Shown: in pieces, positions 36,796 through 46,424 of the stretch
Layout of the letters: the number at the start of each line of letters is the position of its first letter
Numbering within the stretch: position 1 is the stretch's first letter
Source of the DNA: Melioribacteraceae bacterium
Lineage (GTDB): Bacteria > Bacteroidota > Ignavibacteria > Ignavibacteriales > Melioribacteraceae
Length of the DNA stretch: 64,000 bases
Direction of reading: 5' to 3'
Assembly (NCBI GenBank): GCA_021739765.1
Contig: JAIPBD010000018.1
Span: 30,968 to 94,967, forward strand
Made by a program: the position numbers and the translations under genes
Notes under the pieces: generated by a model
What the model was told of the DNA's origin: nothing
Databases searched by the model: none
What the model saw: only the letters and a program-made list of their open reading frames with translations

Positions 36796-36883
36796 AATAA
36801 TTTTCTCATTTGTGAATAAAAGATTCTATTATCTTAATAATTCATCTGGTTAGATAAAACTTCCGACCCTGCGGAGATCCATT

Positions 36884-39322
36884 CTAACCTAAAACCACTT
36901 GAACCGAATAATCCTTTTCAGGCTCACCAATCGGGATTAGGTTTCCCGGTTGCTCCACCGAATCAATCAGAAGTGATTTTACCCCTTTACTTACATGATT
37001 AGGATTTAGAATGGTGATATGATAAACTGAGCCCCGGAATCTTCGTGTAACTTTGAACTTATCCCATTCTTTTGGAATACACGGGTCAACTCGTAAACCA
37101 TTAAATTGAGGTTGAATACCTAAGATATTCTGGGATAATGTAATAAAAGACCACGCGGCTGTTCCCGTTAACCAAGAATTTTTTCCTTCTCCCATGGTTG
37201 GCGCATCTCTTCCCGCTGTCATTTGACTATAAACATAAGGCTCGGAACGGTACACATCAATTTCAGCTTCCTTTGTCGGCGGACAAATACTTTTATAATA
37301 TTCCATTGCCCTATCGCCATTTCCCACAATTGTTTCCGCAATTTGGATCCACGTGTTATTGTGGGTAAAAATTCCGGCATTCTCTTTATATCCGGGTGGA
37401 TATGAACTAACTTCACCTAACCTTGTGTGATAATTTTGAAAAGCCGGTTGTTGAAGAATTATACCTTTTTCGGTAAATAATTTTTCATTAACGCTATCCA
37501 GTGCTTTCTGAGCGAATCCATTCTTCAATCCGGCACCGCCGAGAATTGCCCAGCCCTGACTTTCAATAAAAATCTTCCCTTCTTCATTTTCGTTTGAACC
37601 AATTTTGGTTCCAAATGCGTCATAGGCACGTAAAAACCAATCACCATCCCAACCATGATCGTAAATTGTATTCCTCATATTTTCGGATACGGATGAATAC
37701 AATTCTTTTTTATCTTCCTCTCCGATAAAATCAAAAATACCGCTCAGTTCATCCGCCGCTTTACAGAACAACCCGGCGATCATCACAGATTCCGCGACTC
37801 GATCGTTTTCGATATGTCCGGCAAGTTGAAAACTTTCACCCGGTTCGGTAGAGAAACAGTTCAAATTCAAACAATCATTCCAATCGGCATGACCAATCAA
37901 AGGCAATCCATGCGGACCGAGATTATTCAAAGTATATTCAATTGAGATTATTAAATGATCGAGTAATGTTGCGTTTTTATCATCTTTATCCGCAAAACCG
38001 ATTTTTTCGTCGAGAATATCTTTTTTGCCGGTTTCTTTAATATACGCTGATGTGGAAAGTAACAGCCAAAGCGGATCATCATTAAAACCGCCCCCTATTT
38101 CAGAATTGCCCTTTTTAGTTAGAGGTTGATATTGATGATAACACGTTCCATCGGATAGTTGGGTTGAAGCAATATCCAAAATCCTTTGTCTGGCTCTTTC
38201 GGGAATCATATGAACGAATCCAAGAACATCCTGATTACTATCTCGATATCCCATTCCTCTTCCTATTCCGGATTCATAAAGCGAAGCAGAACGGGACATA
38301 TTAAAAGTGACCATACATTGGTACTGGTTCCAAATATTCGCCATTCTGGAAACTATCGGATCGGGAGTTTCTGTGTGATAATTGGATAATAATGCATCCC
38401 AGTTGGAATTATGTTCCGCAAATGCTTGCAATACTTTTGAATCATCAGAATACTTTTCACGAACTGCATGAAATTCATCTTTCCGAACTGTTCCGTCATC
38501 ATTAAATTTATTTTCAACCGGATTTTCAGCATAACCAAGAAAGAAGTTGATGGTTTTTTCTTCTCCGGGTTTCAGTGAAATATCGATTTGTTGAACACCA
38601 AGCGGCAACCAACCGTAAGCGGTTCCGTTTGAGCAACCATCACCCAAAATTGCTTTTGGATTATGAAACCCGTTATGCAAACCAATAAAATCATCTCTGC
38701 TTGTATCGAATCCGGATATCTTGGCATCAGAGGAAAAATATGCATAATGATTTCTCCTTTCACGGTATTCGGTTTTATGGAAAATTGTTCCATTTTCAAC
38801 TTCAACCTGTCCTGTGGAATAATTTCGCTGGAAATTCGTCATATCATCTTGGGCATCCCACAAGCACCATTCAACCAATCCCCACATTCTTAGTTCTTTG
38901 GTAACTTTGGAATTATTTTTGATTTTTACATGCCAGATTTCATTTCTCGCTCCGGGCGGAATAAAATATAGAACAGAAACTTCAACTCCGTTTTTTGATC
39001 CGAGGATTTTGGTATAACCCATTCCGTGTCTACATTCATATTTATCCAGAGCTGTACAAACCGGCTTCCACATCGGATTCCATAAGGTATCTCCATCTTT
39101 AATGTAGATGTATCTGCCATTGCTGTCCATCGGAATATTATTGTAACGATACCGGGTTAAACGGCGAAGTTTTGCATCTTTATAAAATGAATATCCGCCG
39201 GCGGTGTTTGAAATAATTCCGAAAAAATCATTTGTTCCAAGATAATTTATCCATGGAAGTGGTGTATCGGGTCGAGTAATTACATACTCTCTGTTTTTAT
39301 CATCAAAAAAACCGTAGCTCAT
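36884..39322 (-). CDS. GH94 cellobiose phosphorylase, cytosolic
   Basis: The product has 812 residues with no signal peptide, the usual length for cellobiose phosphorylase. Residues numbered with a one-residue upstream extension: GIGRGMGYRDSNQD (about 353-366) supplies the subsite -1 Arg and Asp, and GHADWNDCLN (about 479-487) contains the catalytic-acid Asp484. EGKIFIESQGWA, ENAGIFTHNNTW and RFRGSVYHITILNP are also typical. It converts cellobiose and phosphate to glucose-1-phosphate and glucose, saving an ATP. Chitobiose or laminaribiose phosphorylase is a less likely alternative. ATG at 39322 is chosen because AAAGGA lies 6 nt upstream. It lies only 28 nt after the symporter gene, pairing import with phosphorolysis. 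Confidence 0.92.
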   Translation of the reverse strand: MSYGFFDDKNREYVITRPDTPLPWINYLGTNDFFGIISNTAGGYSFYKDAKLRRLTRYRYNNIPMDSNGRYIYIKDGDTLWNPMWKPVCTALDKYECRHGMGYTKILGSKNGVEVSVLYFIPPGARNEIWHVKIKNNSKVTKELRMWGLVEWCLWDAQDDMTNFQRNYSTGQVEVENGTIFHKTEYRERRNHYAYFSSDAKISGFDTSRDDFIGLHNGFHNPKAILGDGCSNGTAYGWLPLGVQQIDISLKPGEEKTINFFLGYAENPVENKFNDDGTVRKDEFHAVREKYSDDSKVLQAFAEHNSNWDALLSNYHTETPDPIVSRMANIWNQYQCMVTFNMSRSASLYESGIGRGMGYRDSNQDVLGFVHMIPERARQRILDIASTQLSDGTCYHQYQPLTKKGNSEIGGGFNDDPLWLLLSTSAYIKETGKKDILDEKIGFADKDDKNATLLDHLIISIEYTLNNLGPHGLPLIGHADWNDCLNLNCFSTEPGESFQLAGHIENDRVAESVMIAGLFCKAADELSGIFDFIGEEDKKELYSSVSENMRNTIYDHGWDGDWFLRAYDAFGTKIGSNENEEGKIFIESQGWAILGGAGLKNGFAQKALDSVNEKLFTEKGIILQQPAFQNYHTRLGEVSSYPPGYKENAGIFTHNNTWIQIAETIVGNGDRAMEYYKSICPPTKEAEIDVYRSEPYVYSQMTAGRDAPTMGEGKNSWLTGTAAWSFITLSQNILGIQPQFNGLRVDPCIPKEWDKFKVTRRFRGSVYHITILNPNHVSKGVKSLLIDSVEQPGNLIPIGEPEKDYSVQVVLG

Positions 39323-39350
39323 CAAATTTCCTTTTGGAATTATTTACAAA

Positions 39351-41216
39351 TCAAACATCATATTCATGCAGGCGATCATACCATGTTTTCTTAAGCACAA
39401 ATGAAAGTATAACCGCAATCAGAAGGGTTACAAAAGTGGCTATGAATTCATGAAATACCAGGTACATCGGCAATGCGACCAGAGAGGTTTGCCATAAGAT
39501 TCCAATAAATATGTTAAACGCATCTCTTTTAAAATTATTATTCTTTGCAAATTCCGGATAATCTTTAACGACCAATTCATGAATTGGCTTCCAAAATCCC
39601 CAAGGCTTAACAGTTCGATAAAAATCTTTAAGCGTTTGTTCGTCGGTTGGAGGTGTAAGGTAAGTCGCAACAAAACATCCGATTAACGAACCGATTAGAA
39701 TAACCGGGAAATAATAAAGAATTCTTATATCGGGCGCGAAATCCGGAAACAAATAGGCCAGAACTTCAGGAGATACCATTGGAATTGCGGAAATAATAAT
39801 TCCGGAGAGCATTCCATAAAAATATCCGTGAGCATTAAATCTCCACCAATACCATTTTAATACGTTTGCCGCAGTATAACCGCCCCACAATGCTGATACC
39901 AGCAACTGAACCACCTGGTTTACGTTTTTCGCTTGAATACCCAGATAAATACTCACTATAACTACAATTGCACCGATGAGATAATTAGTTGTACGCAACT
40001 TATTCTTTGACGCGGTCGGGTTTATATATTTCAAATAAATATCGTTGGTAACGTACGCTTGGGCTGCATTTAATGTTCCGGAAAATGTTGACATAAAGGC
40101 AGCCAATAGTCCCGCAAGCAGCATTCCCAGCAATCCCGTTGGGACAAATTGATTAATAGTTGACGGTAATATTTGTTCGAAATCCAAGACTCCGGCAACA
40201 TTCAGATCAAGTTCTTGGTAAAAAATAATTCCGAGTGCCGCAAATCCGGCAATCATCAAATACCTGACAGGCATCAATATCGCGGAGACAAATCCACTCA
40301 TTTTCGCTGCCTCTGAAGGTGATTTTGTAGCAAGTATTTTTTGCATGTCATAATTTGGAGCCGGTCCGGCAAAACTCACAAGAACCCCTTTAAATACCAT
40401 CATCATAAACATAGCCGAGAATAGAGAATAACCATCTTCCGCTATTTTTGAATTAACCTCCGTGATTATTCCGGTCCAATCAATATCCAGCGAACTACCA
40501 AAAAACGGTGACATCCAACCATCAGGCACAACCAGTGAATGCGATCCAACCGCCATAAACGCTATAATTCCGATCGCAATTGATGCGATGGTCATTATCG
40601 TGTATTGTAAAACATCCGCCCAGACAATGCTTGTCATTCCTCCGAGCAATGTATAGAAAACGGCAAACATGGTAAAAACGATACCATACAAATGTGGAAC
40701 GTATTCCAACGGTAAATCGAGTTGAAGAAATTGATTTACATATTCCCAGGGAATAAAAATCTCCATAAATTTACCAAGACCGATAAAACCGTAAGCAAGA
40801 AATCCTAAACCGCCGATCAGGGCAAAAGCGACTACAATTGTGTGGGAAAGTGTGCTGCCTCCACCTTTGCCAAACCGAGTTTCAATCCACTGCGCACCGG
40901 TAGTTACATTACTTCTCCTTAACCATGCGGAAAGAAATACCATTAAAAATATTTGATTAAAAACCGGCCAAAGCCATGGGATCCAGATACTTTTTAGACC
41001 GTAAAGAAACGCCAGAGTAACAAGCCACATAGTTCCGGAAATATCGAACATTCCGGAGGCGTTCGATAAACCGAGCATATACCACGGAAGTTTATTTCCA
41101 CCGAGGAAATAACTTCCCATATTATTTGAAGCTCGTTTAGAAAGAAAAGAACCGATAAATATTGTGGCGGCGAGATAAACTAATATTATGAGTACATCAA
41201 TAAAGTGTAGTTGCAT
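39351..41216 (-). CDS. Sodium:solute symporter (SSS family), probable disaccharide importer
   Basis: The product has about 621 residues from the ATG at 41216; an in-frame TTG at 41225 adds three. It has about 13-15 membrane helices. Family marks include AATIFIGSFLSKRASNNMGSYF (in parts) near residue 20, YFLGGNKLPWYMLGLSN, and LLAGLLAAFMSTFSGTLNAAQAYVTND (in parts), where Ser/Thr residues coordinate sodium. Relatives import sugars, amino acids or carboxylates. Its position as first gene of the unit that includes GH94 suggests cellobiose or a related disaccharide. The operator pair at 41282-41303 lies about 66 nt upstream. Confidence 0.88.
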   Translation of the reverse strand: MQLHFIDVLIILVYLAATIFIGSFLSKRASNNMGSYFLGGNKLPWYMLGLSNASGMFDISGTMWLVTLAFLYGLKSIWIPWLWPVFNQIFLMVFLSAWLRRSNVTTGAQWIETRFGKGGGSTLSHTIVVAFALIGGLGFLAYGFIGLGKFMEIFIPWEYVNQFLQLDLPLEYVPHLYGIVFTMFAVFYTLLGGMTSIVWADVLQYTIMTIASIAIGIIAFMAVGSHSLVVPDGWMSPFFGSSLDIDWTGIITEVNSKIAEDGYSLFSAMFMMMVFKGVLVSFAGPAPNYDMQKILATKSPSEAAKMSGFVSAILMPVRYLMIAGFAALGIIFYQELDLNVAGVLDFEQILPSTINQFVPTGLLGMLLAGLLAAFMSTFSGTLNAAQAYVTNDIYLKYINPTASKNKLRTTNYLIGAIVVIVSIYLGIQAKNVNQVVQLLVSALWGGYTAANVLKWYWWRFNAHGYFYGMLSGIIISAIPMVSPEVLAYLFPDFAPDIRILYYFPVILIGSLIGCFVATYLTPPTDEQTLKDFYRTVKPWGFWKPIHELVVKDYPEFAKNNNFKRDAFNIFIGILWQTSLVALPMYLVFHEFIATFVTLLIAVILSFVLKKTWYDRLHEYDV

Positions 41217-41281
41217 TTGAGCCAATAATGATATAGAAAATTATTGAAAAATAAGGAAATAATACCTTTTTATTCTGTTTA

Positions 41282-41303
41282 TAACAGTTATTTATAACAG
41301 TTA
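41282..41303. promoter_or_regulatory. Paired TAACAGTTA operator boxes before the symporter operon
   Basis: TAACAGTTA occurs at 41282-41290 and 41295-41303 with spacer TTTA, as part of a 13-bp tandem repeat (41278-41303). Centres are 13 bp apart, as in the two other locus promoters. The pair lies about 66 nt before the symporter ATG, a position compatible with direct control of RNA polymerase. Confidence 0.7.
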
Positions 41304-41409
41304 TACAATGATTTTTATTGAACAATCAAATTCGATTTTCTGCTAATGAATTTATGCCCAAATATGGATATAAAACATATTCGCCGGACAAATACTCGTT
41401 TTTCGATGA

Positions 41410-42318
41410 TCAATCAATAACAAAAGAGTGAGTCAATTCATAATCTTTCCAATTTTCTAAAGAACGATATGCATCGACTGTTACACTATTTCCATCTATG
41501 TTAACTTTAAGAAAAGTGCTCCTCGCACCTTGGTCACCAATCCCTCGAGCATGACCGGCATCAATTTGCCAAATTCCGTTAAGTTTAGCGACTGAGAGAT
41601 TGTGTGTATGACCGCACAAGTACGCCCTCACATTATATTCCCGTAAAAGTTTTTGAAATTTGATGCTATTTTCAGGGTATTTATCCAGATTATCACCTTT
41701 GTGCCGATGCCTTCCGTTTTCTATATCAGGAAGTGAAACAATCGGTTCATGACCCAAAACAAAAGTTACAGGCTTTTTATTCTCCTCAAGATCTTCTTTA
41801 AGCCATGCAAGCGTTTGCTCACTTATGTCACCATCAAGCGTATCATCACAAACGCCATCGTAATACTGATTTATAACCGAAAAATGGACATTTTTAAAAT
41901 CGAAGGAATACATTGTTTCCGTTGCGTTCACCGGCCCGCGTTTTGTTAAATGCGGTATATCCTTCGAAAGATACTCCCTCAGATACTGCATATCTTCGAC
42001 GGTTTCAGCTTCATGATTACCAACAACCGGGTACCAATAATAATCTGAACCCAAAACCGAATCAATTGAATTCTTGATATGCCAGGGCGGGTCGATATCT
42101 CCCGGACTCACCATAAATTCTCCGAGACCGACTTTTTTTAATGCAATGAGCGAGCCCAGAAAATATGTTGAATCCTGGTATTCCGGTCCGGCGTATTGAC
42201 GCATATCGCAAGTTACGTCGAAAGTGAACTTATCATCGTCTTGGGTGAGTGTTGAACATCCAATAATCATGACAAGCATTAATAAAATTGTCGAAAAACT
42301 CAATATGGCCTTTTTCAA
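41410..42318 (-). CDS. Calcineurin-like metallophosphoesterase lipoprotein
   Basis: The product has 302 residues. The lipoprotein signal ends MIIGC (Cys21). Metallophosphoesterase blocks appear in order: FDVTCDMRQ (metal-binding Asp), SPGDIDPP, VGNHEAE, LGHEPIV and CGHTHN. Such enzymes hydrolyse phosphomonoesters or diesters using two metal ions; the substrate is unknown. The start is TTG with GAGG 7 nt upstream. The gene ends 91 nt before the symporter start on the same strand, so the operator at 41282-41303 lies between them and it is probably a separate transcript. Confidence 0.85.
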   Translation of the reverse strand: MKKAILSFSTILLMLVMIIGCSTLTQDDDKFTFDVTCDMRQYAGPEYQDSTYFLGSLIALKKVGLGEFMVSPGDIDPPWHIKNSIDSVLGSDYYWYPVVGNHEAETVEDMQYLREYLSKDIPHLTKRGPVNATETMYSFDFKNVHFSVINQYYDGVCDDTLDGDISEQTLAWLKEDLEENKKPVTFVLGHEPIVSLPDIENGRHRHKGDNLDKYPENSIKFQKLLREYNVRAYLCGHTHNLSVAKLNGIWQIDAGHARGIGDQGARSTFLKVNIDGNSVTVDAYRSLENWKDYELTHSFVID

Positions 42319-42655
42319 TATTCTGCCTCATTTTGAAAATTAAAGGAACTAAAACTTATTAATTTGTTAAACAATAAGTCAAACTGAAATGTATTGAGAC
42401 AAATTTTAATATTTCAGAAATAAAAATAAGCTTAGGTATTGCTTGGGAAAATCCCGAACTTATATGTCTGTAATTCTGTCAACTACGTGGTCATCCTGCT
42501 CAATTTAAATTGGGCCAATTCCCCATTAAGAAAGGACATTTAATTACCTGCCGCAAAATGACGGTAACCACATATCAGATTGCTTCACCGGAATTTCCGC
42601 AATAGTACTCTGTTTGGAATAAATAACTCAACAATAATAAATAGAGGAGCTTGCA
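42319..42655. other. Divergent intergenic region between metallophosphoesterase and RRM genes
   Basis: This 337-nt gap holds no convincing gene. It contains the 12-bp palindrome CAATTTAAATTG (42501-42512) and a probable untranslated leader for the RRM gene, which has GAGGAG 6 nt before its ATG. No riboswitch or other known RNA was recognised. Confidence 0.4.
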
Positions 42656-42979
42656 ATGAATATTTACATTGGCAATCTATCTTCAAATGTAACCGATGAA
42701 GATCTAAAAGATAATTTCGCTGAATATGGTAAAGTTAAAAGCGCAAAAGTTATTAAAGATATGTTTTCAGGGGTTTCAAAAGGATTCGGATTCGTTGAAA
42801 TGTTCAGCGATACGGAAGGTCAAAAAGCTATCGATGAACTTAATGCTGCAGATTTAGACGGTAAAAAAATTGTAGTAAATGAAGCCCGTCCGAAAACAGA
42901 TAAAGGAAGAGGTGGAAGATCTTCAGGTGGAAATAGTGGTGGTGGAAGACAAGGCGGTGGAAATCGTCGAGGTTGGTAA
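42656..42979 (+). CDS. Glycine-rich RRM RNA-binding protein
   Basis: The product has 107 residues. A single RRM (residues 1-78) carries RNP2 as IYIGNL (3-8) and RNP1 as KGFGFVEM (about 42-49). The C-terminal tail is rich in Gly, Arg and Ser (GGRSSGGNSGGGRQGGGNRRGW, shown in two runs in the gene). This matches the small cyanobacterial-type Rbp proteins also common in Bacteroidetes and relatives, which bind single-stranded RNA and are often cold-induced. No neighbour suggests a specific target. Confidence 0.93.
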   Translation: MNIYIGNLSSNVTDEDLKDNFAEYGKVKSAKVIKDMFSGVSKGFGFVEMFSDTEGQKAIDELNAADLDGKKIVVNEARPKTDKGRGGRSSGGNSGGGRQGGGNRRGW

Positions 42980-43000
42980 TCCATTTCTGATAGTTAGCTA

Positions 43001-43064
43001 AAATCCATATCCTATATGGATTTTTTCGAATGATATTTTAAGGGGCAGTTCGCCCCTTTTTTAT
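43001..43064 (+). terminator. Two consecutive terminator hairpins after the RRM gene
   Basis: AAATCCATAT (43001-43010) pairs with ATATGGATTT (43014-43023), followed by a short T-run. AAGGGGC (43040-43046) pairs with GCCCCTT (43052-43058), followed by TTTTTATTTT. The second is the stronger intrinsic terminator and also separates the convergent prfC. Confidence 0.88.
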
Positions 43065-43091
43065 TTTAAATAAATCATCTCACTTCGCTTA

Positions 43092-44702
43092 TTATACCGC
43101 TTCATCCAAACTGACAGTTTGATCATTATGTTCAACTGCGGATAAAAATTCGACCTTAGGATTTTTCTGCTTAGCCATTTGAAGTGAATATTGAGAATCT
43201 GCAACAAATACGAGATTTTTGTTCTTATCATAATAGAGCGAATTTGATCTGAGATTCATCATTTCCTCAATATCTTTAACAGAATCATATTTAATCCAAA
43301 AAGCCTTATACGCTTGCATGTGCAGAAAATCCACGCTGGCGCCATATTCATTCAGTAATCTATATTTCATAACATCAAATTGAAGTTCACCAACAACTCC
43401 GACTACTTTTTTATTTCCGAGCTCATGAGTAAATAGTTGTGCAAGACCTTCATCGGTCAGGTATTGTAATCCCTTTTCCAATTGCTTCGATTTAAATGGA
43501 TCAGTATTTCTTACAAGCCTGAACACTTCCGGCGAAAATCTCGGAATTCCTTTAAACATATAAGAATTACCTTCAGTGAGAGTGTCCCCGATGTTAAATG
43601 TTCCCGAATCATACAATCCGATCACATCTCCCGGGAAGGCTGTTTCGACTAAAGTTTTGCTTTGCGCCATAAATGAGGCGGGATTCGCAAATTTCATTTT
43701 TCGGTTAAGTCGAACATGATGGTAGAACTTATTCCTTTCAAATTTACCGGAACAGACACGAAGAAATGCGATTCTGTCTCTATGTTTCGGATCAAGGTTA
43801 GCATGAATCTTGAATACAAATCCACTAAATTCGTTATCCAACGGATTTTGTAATCCTCTGGTAGTTATTCGCTGAACAGGAATAGGAGCAATTTCGACAA
43901 AAGTCTCCAACAATTCTTTTATACCAAAATTATTAATTGCGCTGCCAAAAAAGACAGGCGCAAGATTTCCGTCAAGGTATTCCTCAACTTTAAAATCCTC
44001 ATAAACAGTATCGATTAATTCAACATCCTGCTTAAGTTTATCCGCTTCGCTGCCAAAAGTTTTTTTGAGTCCTTCATCATCAAGGCCGTTAAACACTTCT
44101 GTTTCTTCCTCGACCTTTAATTTGTCGGATTTAAAGAAATTAAATGTGTTTTTATAAATATTGTAAACACCTCTAAAATTATATCCCATTCCCAGAGGAT
44201 AAGTCAATGGTCGAACATTAATCCCGAGTTTTGCTTCCAATTCATCGAGCAGATCAATAGGGTCTCTGCCTTCACGATCAAGTTTATTGATAAAAATAAT
44301 AACCGGAGTTTTTCGCATCCGGCAGACTTCCATTAATCGTTCAGTCTGTTCCTCAACACCCTTTACACAATCAATTACCAGAATTACACTATCAACAGCC
44401 GTAAGTGTTCGATAAGTATCTTCGGCAAAATCTTTATGGCCCGGAGTATCGAGCAGGTTTATCTTTTTATTTTTGTAATTAAAAGAAATAACAGAAGTCG
44501 CGACGGAAATACCTCTCTGTTTTTCGATTTCCAAAAAATCTGAAGCTGCCGTTTTTTTAATTTTATTTGACTTAACCGCACCGGCTATTTGAATAGCTCC
44601 ACTGTAGAGCAATAATTTTTCAGTGAGTGTTGTTTTTCCGGCATCGGGATGACTGATAATCGCAAATGTTTTTCTTTTACTTATTTCGTTTTTAAGGCTC
44701 AT
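43092..44702 (-). CDS. prfC: Peptide chain release factor 3
   Basis: The product has 536 residues. The translational GTPase signature is complete: P-loop [24 protein letters not shown] (switch I), [10 protein letters not shown] (switch II) and [10 protein letters not shown] for guanine recognition. The domain II and C-terminal regions match RF3 ([35 protein letters not shown] in part). RF3 recycles RF1 and RF2 from the ribosome after termination. ATG at 44702 is chosen over an upstream in-frame TTG at 44747, since RF3 proteins begin close to this point. It has its own promoter region in a large non-coding gap and is convergent with the RRM gene. Confidence 0.95.
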   Translation of the reverse strand: MSLKNEISKRKTFAIISHPDAGKTTLTEKLLLYSGAIQIAGAVKSNKIKKTAASDFLEIEKQRGISVATSVISFNYKNKKINLLDTPGHKDFAEDTYRTLTAVDSVILVIDCVKGVEEQTERLMEVCRMRKTPVIIFINKLDREGRDPIDLLDELEAKLGINVRPLTYPLGMGYNFRGVYNIYKNTFNFFKSDKLKVEEETEVFNGLDDEGLKKTFGSEADKLKQDVELIDTVYEDFKVEEYLDGNLAPVFFGSAINNFGIKELLETFVEIAPIPVQRITTRGLQNPLDNEFSGFVFKIHANLDPKHRDRIAFLRVCSGKFERNKFYHHVRLNRKMKFANPASFMAQSKTLVETAFPGDVIGLYDSGTFNIGDTLTEGNSYMFKGIPRFSPEVFRLVRNTDPFKSKQLEKGLQYLTDEGLAQLFTHELGNKKVVGVVGELQFDVMKYRLLNEYGASVDFLHMQAYKAFWIKYDSVKDIEEMMNLRSNSLYYDKNKNLVFVADSQYSLQMAKQKNPKVEFLSAVEHNDQTVSLDEAV

Positions 44703-45044
44703 TCTAACTCTTATAAATTTAAAGGTTTTTCTTGAAGTAAATCTCAAATTACACGTTTAAGAAAATTCTTAACGGTTATAATTTGTAGGAGTGATATAGG
44801 AAGATTCGATCAAAAAGCATTTATAAAAATACTAATATTCCGAGAGTATTTGAAGAGAAATTAGAAAACCAGATATAAAGTCGACTTATATGTCTGCTAT
44901 TGCGCTTATCGGAAAATATTCTTATCATATTTCAAAAGTACCTACGTGAAATAATTGGAGGGTTTGCACAAGTTCTTCAATTATTCCCGGGTCATCAAAT
45001 ATTTTATGTAGGGGATTTATAACTTATAATACCTGGAGTAAAAT

Positions 45045-45200
45045 ATGAAAAACAGAATCTACCTGGAACGTGACGACTTACTAATTCTCGGACTTCTATT
45101 AATTGGATTAGTAATCGCCATATTAGGCTTATATACCGGCATCAACGAAGTAATTGATTGGCTCTCGAAACTTATTTCGAGAATTGGTTTCAGAAACTAA
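45045..45200 (+). CDS. Small single-span membrane protein, 51 residues
   Basis: ATG at 45045 has GGAG 6 nt upstream. The 51-residue product starts MKNRIYLERDD, continues with one hydrophobic span (about residues 12-30, rich in Leu, Ile and Gly), and ends in an amphipathic helix VIDWLSKLISRIGFRN. I recognise no family. Good ribosome site, plausible topology and a 1.15-kb region otherwise without genes support a real gene, but conservation is untested. Confidence 0.55.
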   Translation: MKNRIYLERDDLLILGLLLIGLVIAILGLYTGINEVIDWLSKLISRIGFRN

Positions 45201-45311
45201 AAAGTCTTTCGTTAAATTGATTTAAGCAAAGTTAGCTTGTGCCAATCAGCACTTTTCGCCGATCAACAGGTATTCATAATTTATTTATGACCGAAAACTT
45301 TTGCTATTTTT

Positions 45312-45443
45312 TTATTTTATAAATAGAATAGAGCATGCCACAATTGCTGTTGCATTAATTAAGAAAAATGCAACGAGGAACCATGTGAATTTTTTCTTAT
45401 CCAATTCAGGTGAGAGGTGTTTTTTACCTTCAATGTGAATCAT
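45312..45443 (-). CDS. Small single-span membrane protein, 43 residues
   Basis: On the minus strand, ATG at 45443 has GGAG 9 nt upstream. The 43-residue product begins MIHIEGKKHLSPELDKKK, then has one hydrophobic helix (WFLVAFFLINATAIVACSIL) and ends FIK. The charge pattern predicts an N-in orientation. It is convergent with the other small membrane gene, their stops 111 nt apart. No family is recognised; similar short anchors occur beside respiratory or transport genes, but none is here. Confidence 0.5.
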   Translation of the reverse strand: MIHIEGKKHLSPELDKKKFTWFLVAFFLINATAIVACSILFIK

Positions 45444-45788
45444 CTAATATTACTCCCGAAAAAAACTACTAATACAAAGGACAACTTAATTAAGATACTA
45501 GATAGCAAAACGTTATTGGTATCTAATTTATCTTGATAATTCGGCTGGAATTGAGAGCAAATCTACTGTAATTCGTAAAAGATGTCAAGTATTATTATCC
45601 CTACAAGTAATTATTACCGAAACTGCATTGATATGCGTCACATTTCGTTCTATTTTTATGCTCGTTTGCTAAATAGTCGTGTCCAATGATCTTTAAACAA
45701 ATCAAAATTCCAAAATGCTATGCACGAGATACTTAATTATCAGTTCCCTGGACTTTTATTTCACGGCGGGCGGCGTAATTCAAAACAA
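45444..45788. other. Non-coding stretch before the Lrp operator
   Basis: AT-rich sequence with no open frame of interest on either strand and no recognised RNA. It probably contains the promoter of the 43-residue gene on the minus strand and upstream elements of the Lrp gene. Confidence 0.3.
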
Positions 45789-45819
45789 AATGTAAATCAA
45801 TGTTACATTAATTTACATT
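45789..45819. promoter_or_regulatory. Nested dyad operator upstream of Lrp/AsnC gene
   Basis: AATGTAAAT (45789-45797) and ATTTACATT (45811-45819) form an inverted repeat centred at 45804. The inner ATGT-T-ACAT (45800-45808) is centred at the same base. The compound symmetry and position, 78 nt before the gene, suit autoregulation by an Lrp/AsnC-type octamer. Confidence 0.6.
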
Positions 45820-45896
45820 TATTCTCTTGCTTATTCTAAGACCTTGCCTTATATTTTCAGTTAATTTTTACATTTTTCCTAAATAATTAAGTCTAT

Positions 45897-46382
45897 ATGC
45901 TAGATAAAATCGATTTGAAAGTACTTGATATGCTTCAGAGTAATAGCCGTACCAAACGGAGCACACTCGCAGAAGCGGTTGGACTATCTATTCCTTCATT
46001 AAGTGAACGGCTTAAAAAACTTGAAGATCATGGAGTAGTGGAAGGTTATTACACAAGATTAAATCCAAAGATATTTGGTTTTGATATTATCGCGATAATC
46101 CATGTTATTACTGAGTCCTCAAAATACTATGAAAAACTCATTCAAAATGTTAACGCTACCCCGGAAATAATTGAATGTTATTCAATTTTGGGTGATGGTT
46201 CTCATATTATGAAAGCCGTTGTAAAACGGACATCTGATCTGGAAAGTTTACTTGGACTTATACAATCATGGGCAGGTGTAAATAGAACTGTTACCAGTTT
46301 GGTATTATCAAAAATTAAAGAAACTACAGCACTAAATATTTATAATGAAACAGATGAAGAATTCGAAAAAAAGAAAAAATAA
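45897..46382 (+). CDS. Lrp/AsnC-family transcriptional regulator
   Basis: The product has 161 residues. The N-terminal helix-turn-helix (about 4-55: IDLKVLDMLQSNSRTKRSTLAEAVGLS in parts, then LSERLKKLEDHGVV) and the RAM ligand-binding domain (about 65-145: IIAIIHVIT, IECYSILGDGSHIMKAVV) are complete. These feast/famine regulators bind amino acids and form octamers on DNA. It is 42 nt upstream of glutamine synthetase on the same strand, and a dyad operator lies in front of it, so it may sense nitrogen status and control both genes. There is no clear ribosome site before the ATG. The tail is lysine-rich. Confidence 0.92.
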   Translation: MLDKIDLKVLDMLQSNSRTKRSTLAEAVGLSIPSLSERLKKLEDHGVVEGYYTRLNPKIFGFDIIAIIHVITESSKYYEKLIQNVNATPEIIECYSILGDGSHIMKAVVKRTSDLESLLGLIQSWAGVNRTVTSLVLSKIKETTALNIYNETDEEFEKKKK

Positions 46383-46424
46383 TTTTTAACCAATTTATCT
46401 ATAAACAAAATAATGGGAGAAATA

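Noticed and set aside
36884-39322. Chitobiose or cellodextrin phosphorylase as the GH94 assignment
   Set aside because: Length and the DWNDCLN and YRDSNQD contexts fit cellobiose phosphorylase best; the alternatives remain possible and are noted in the entry.
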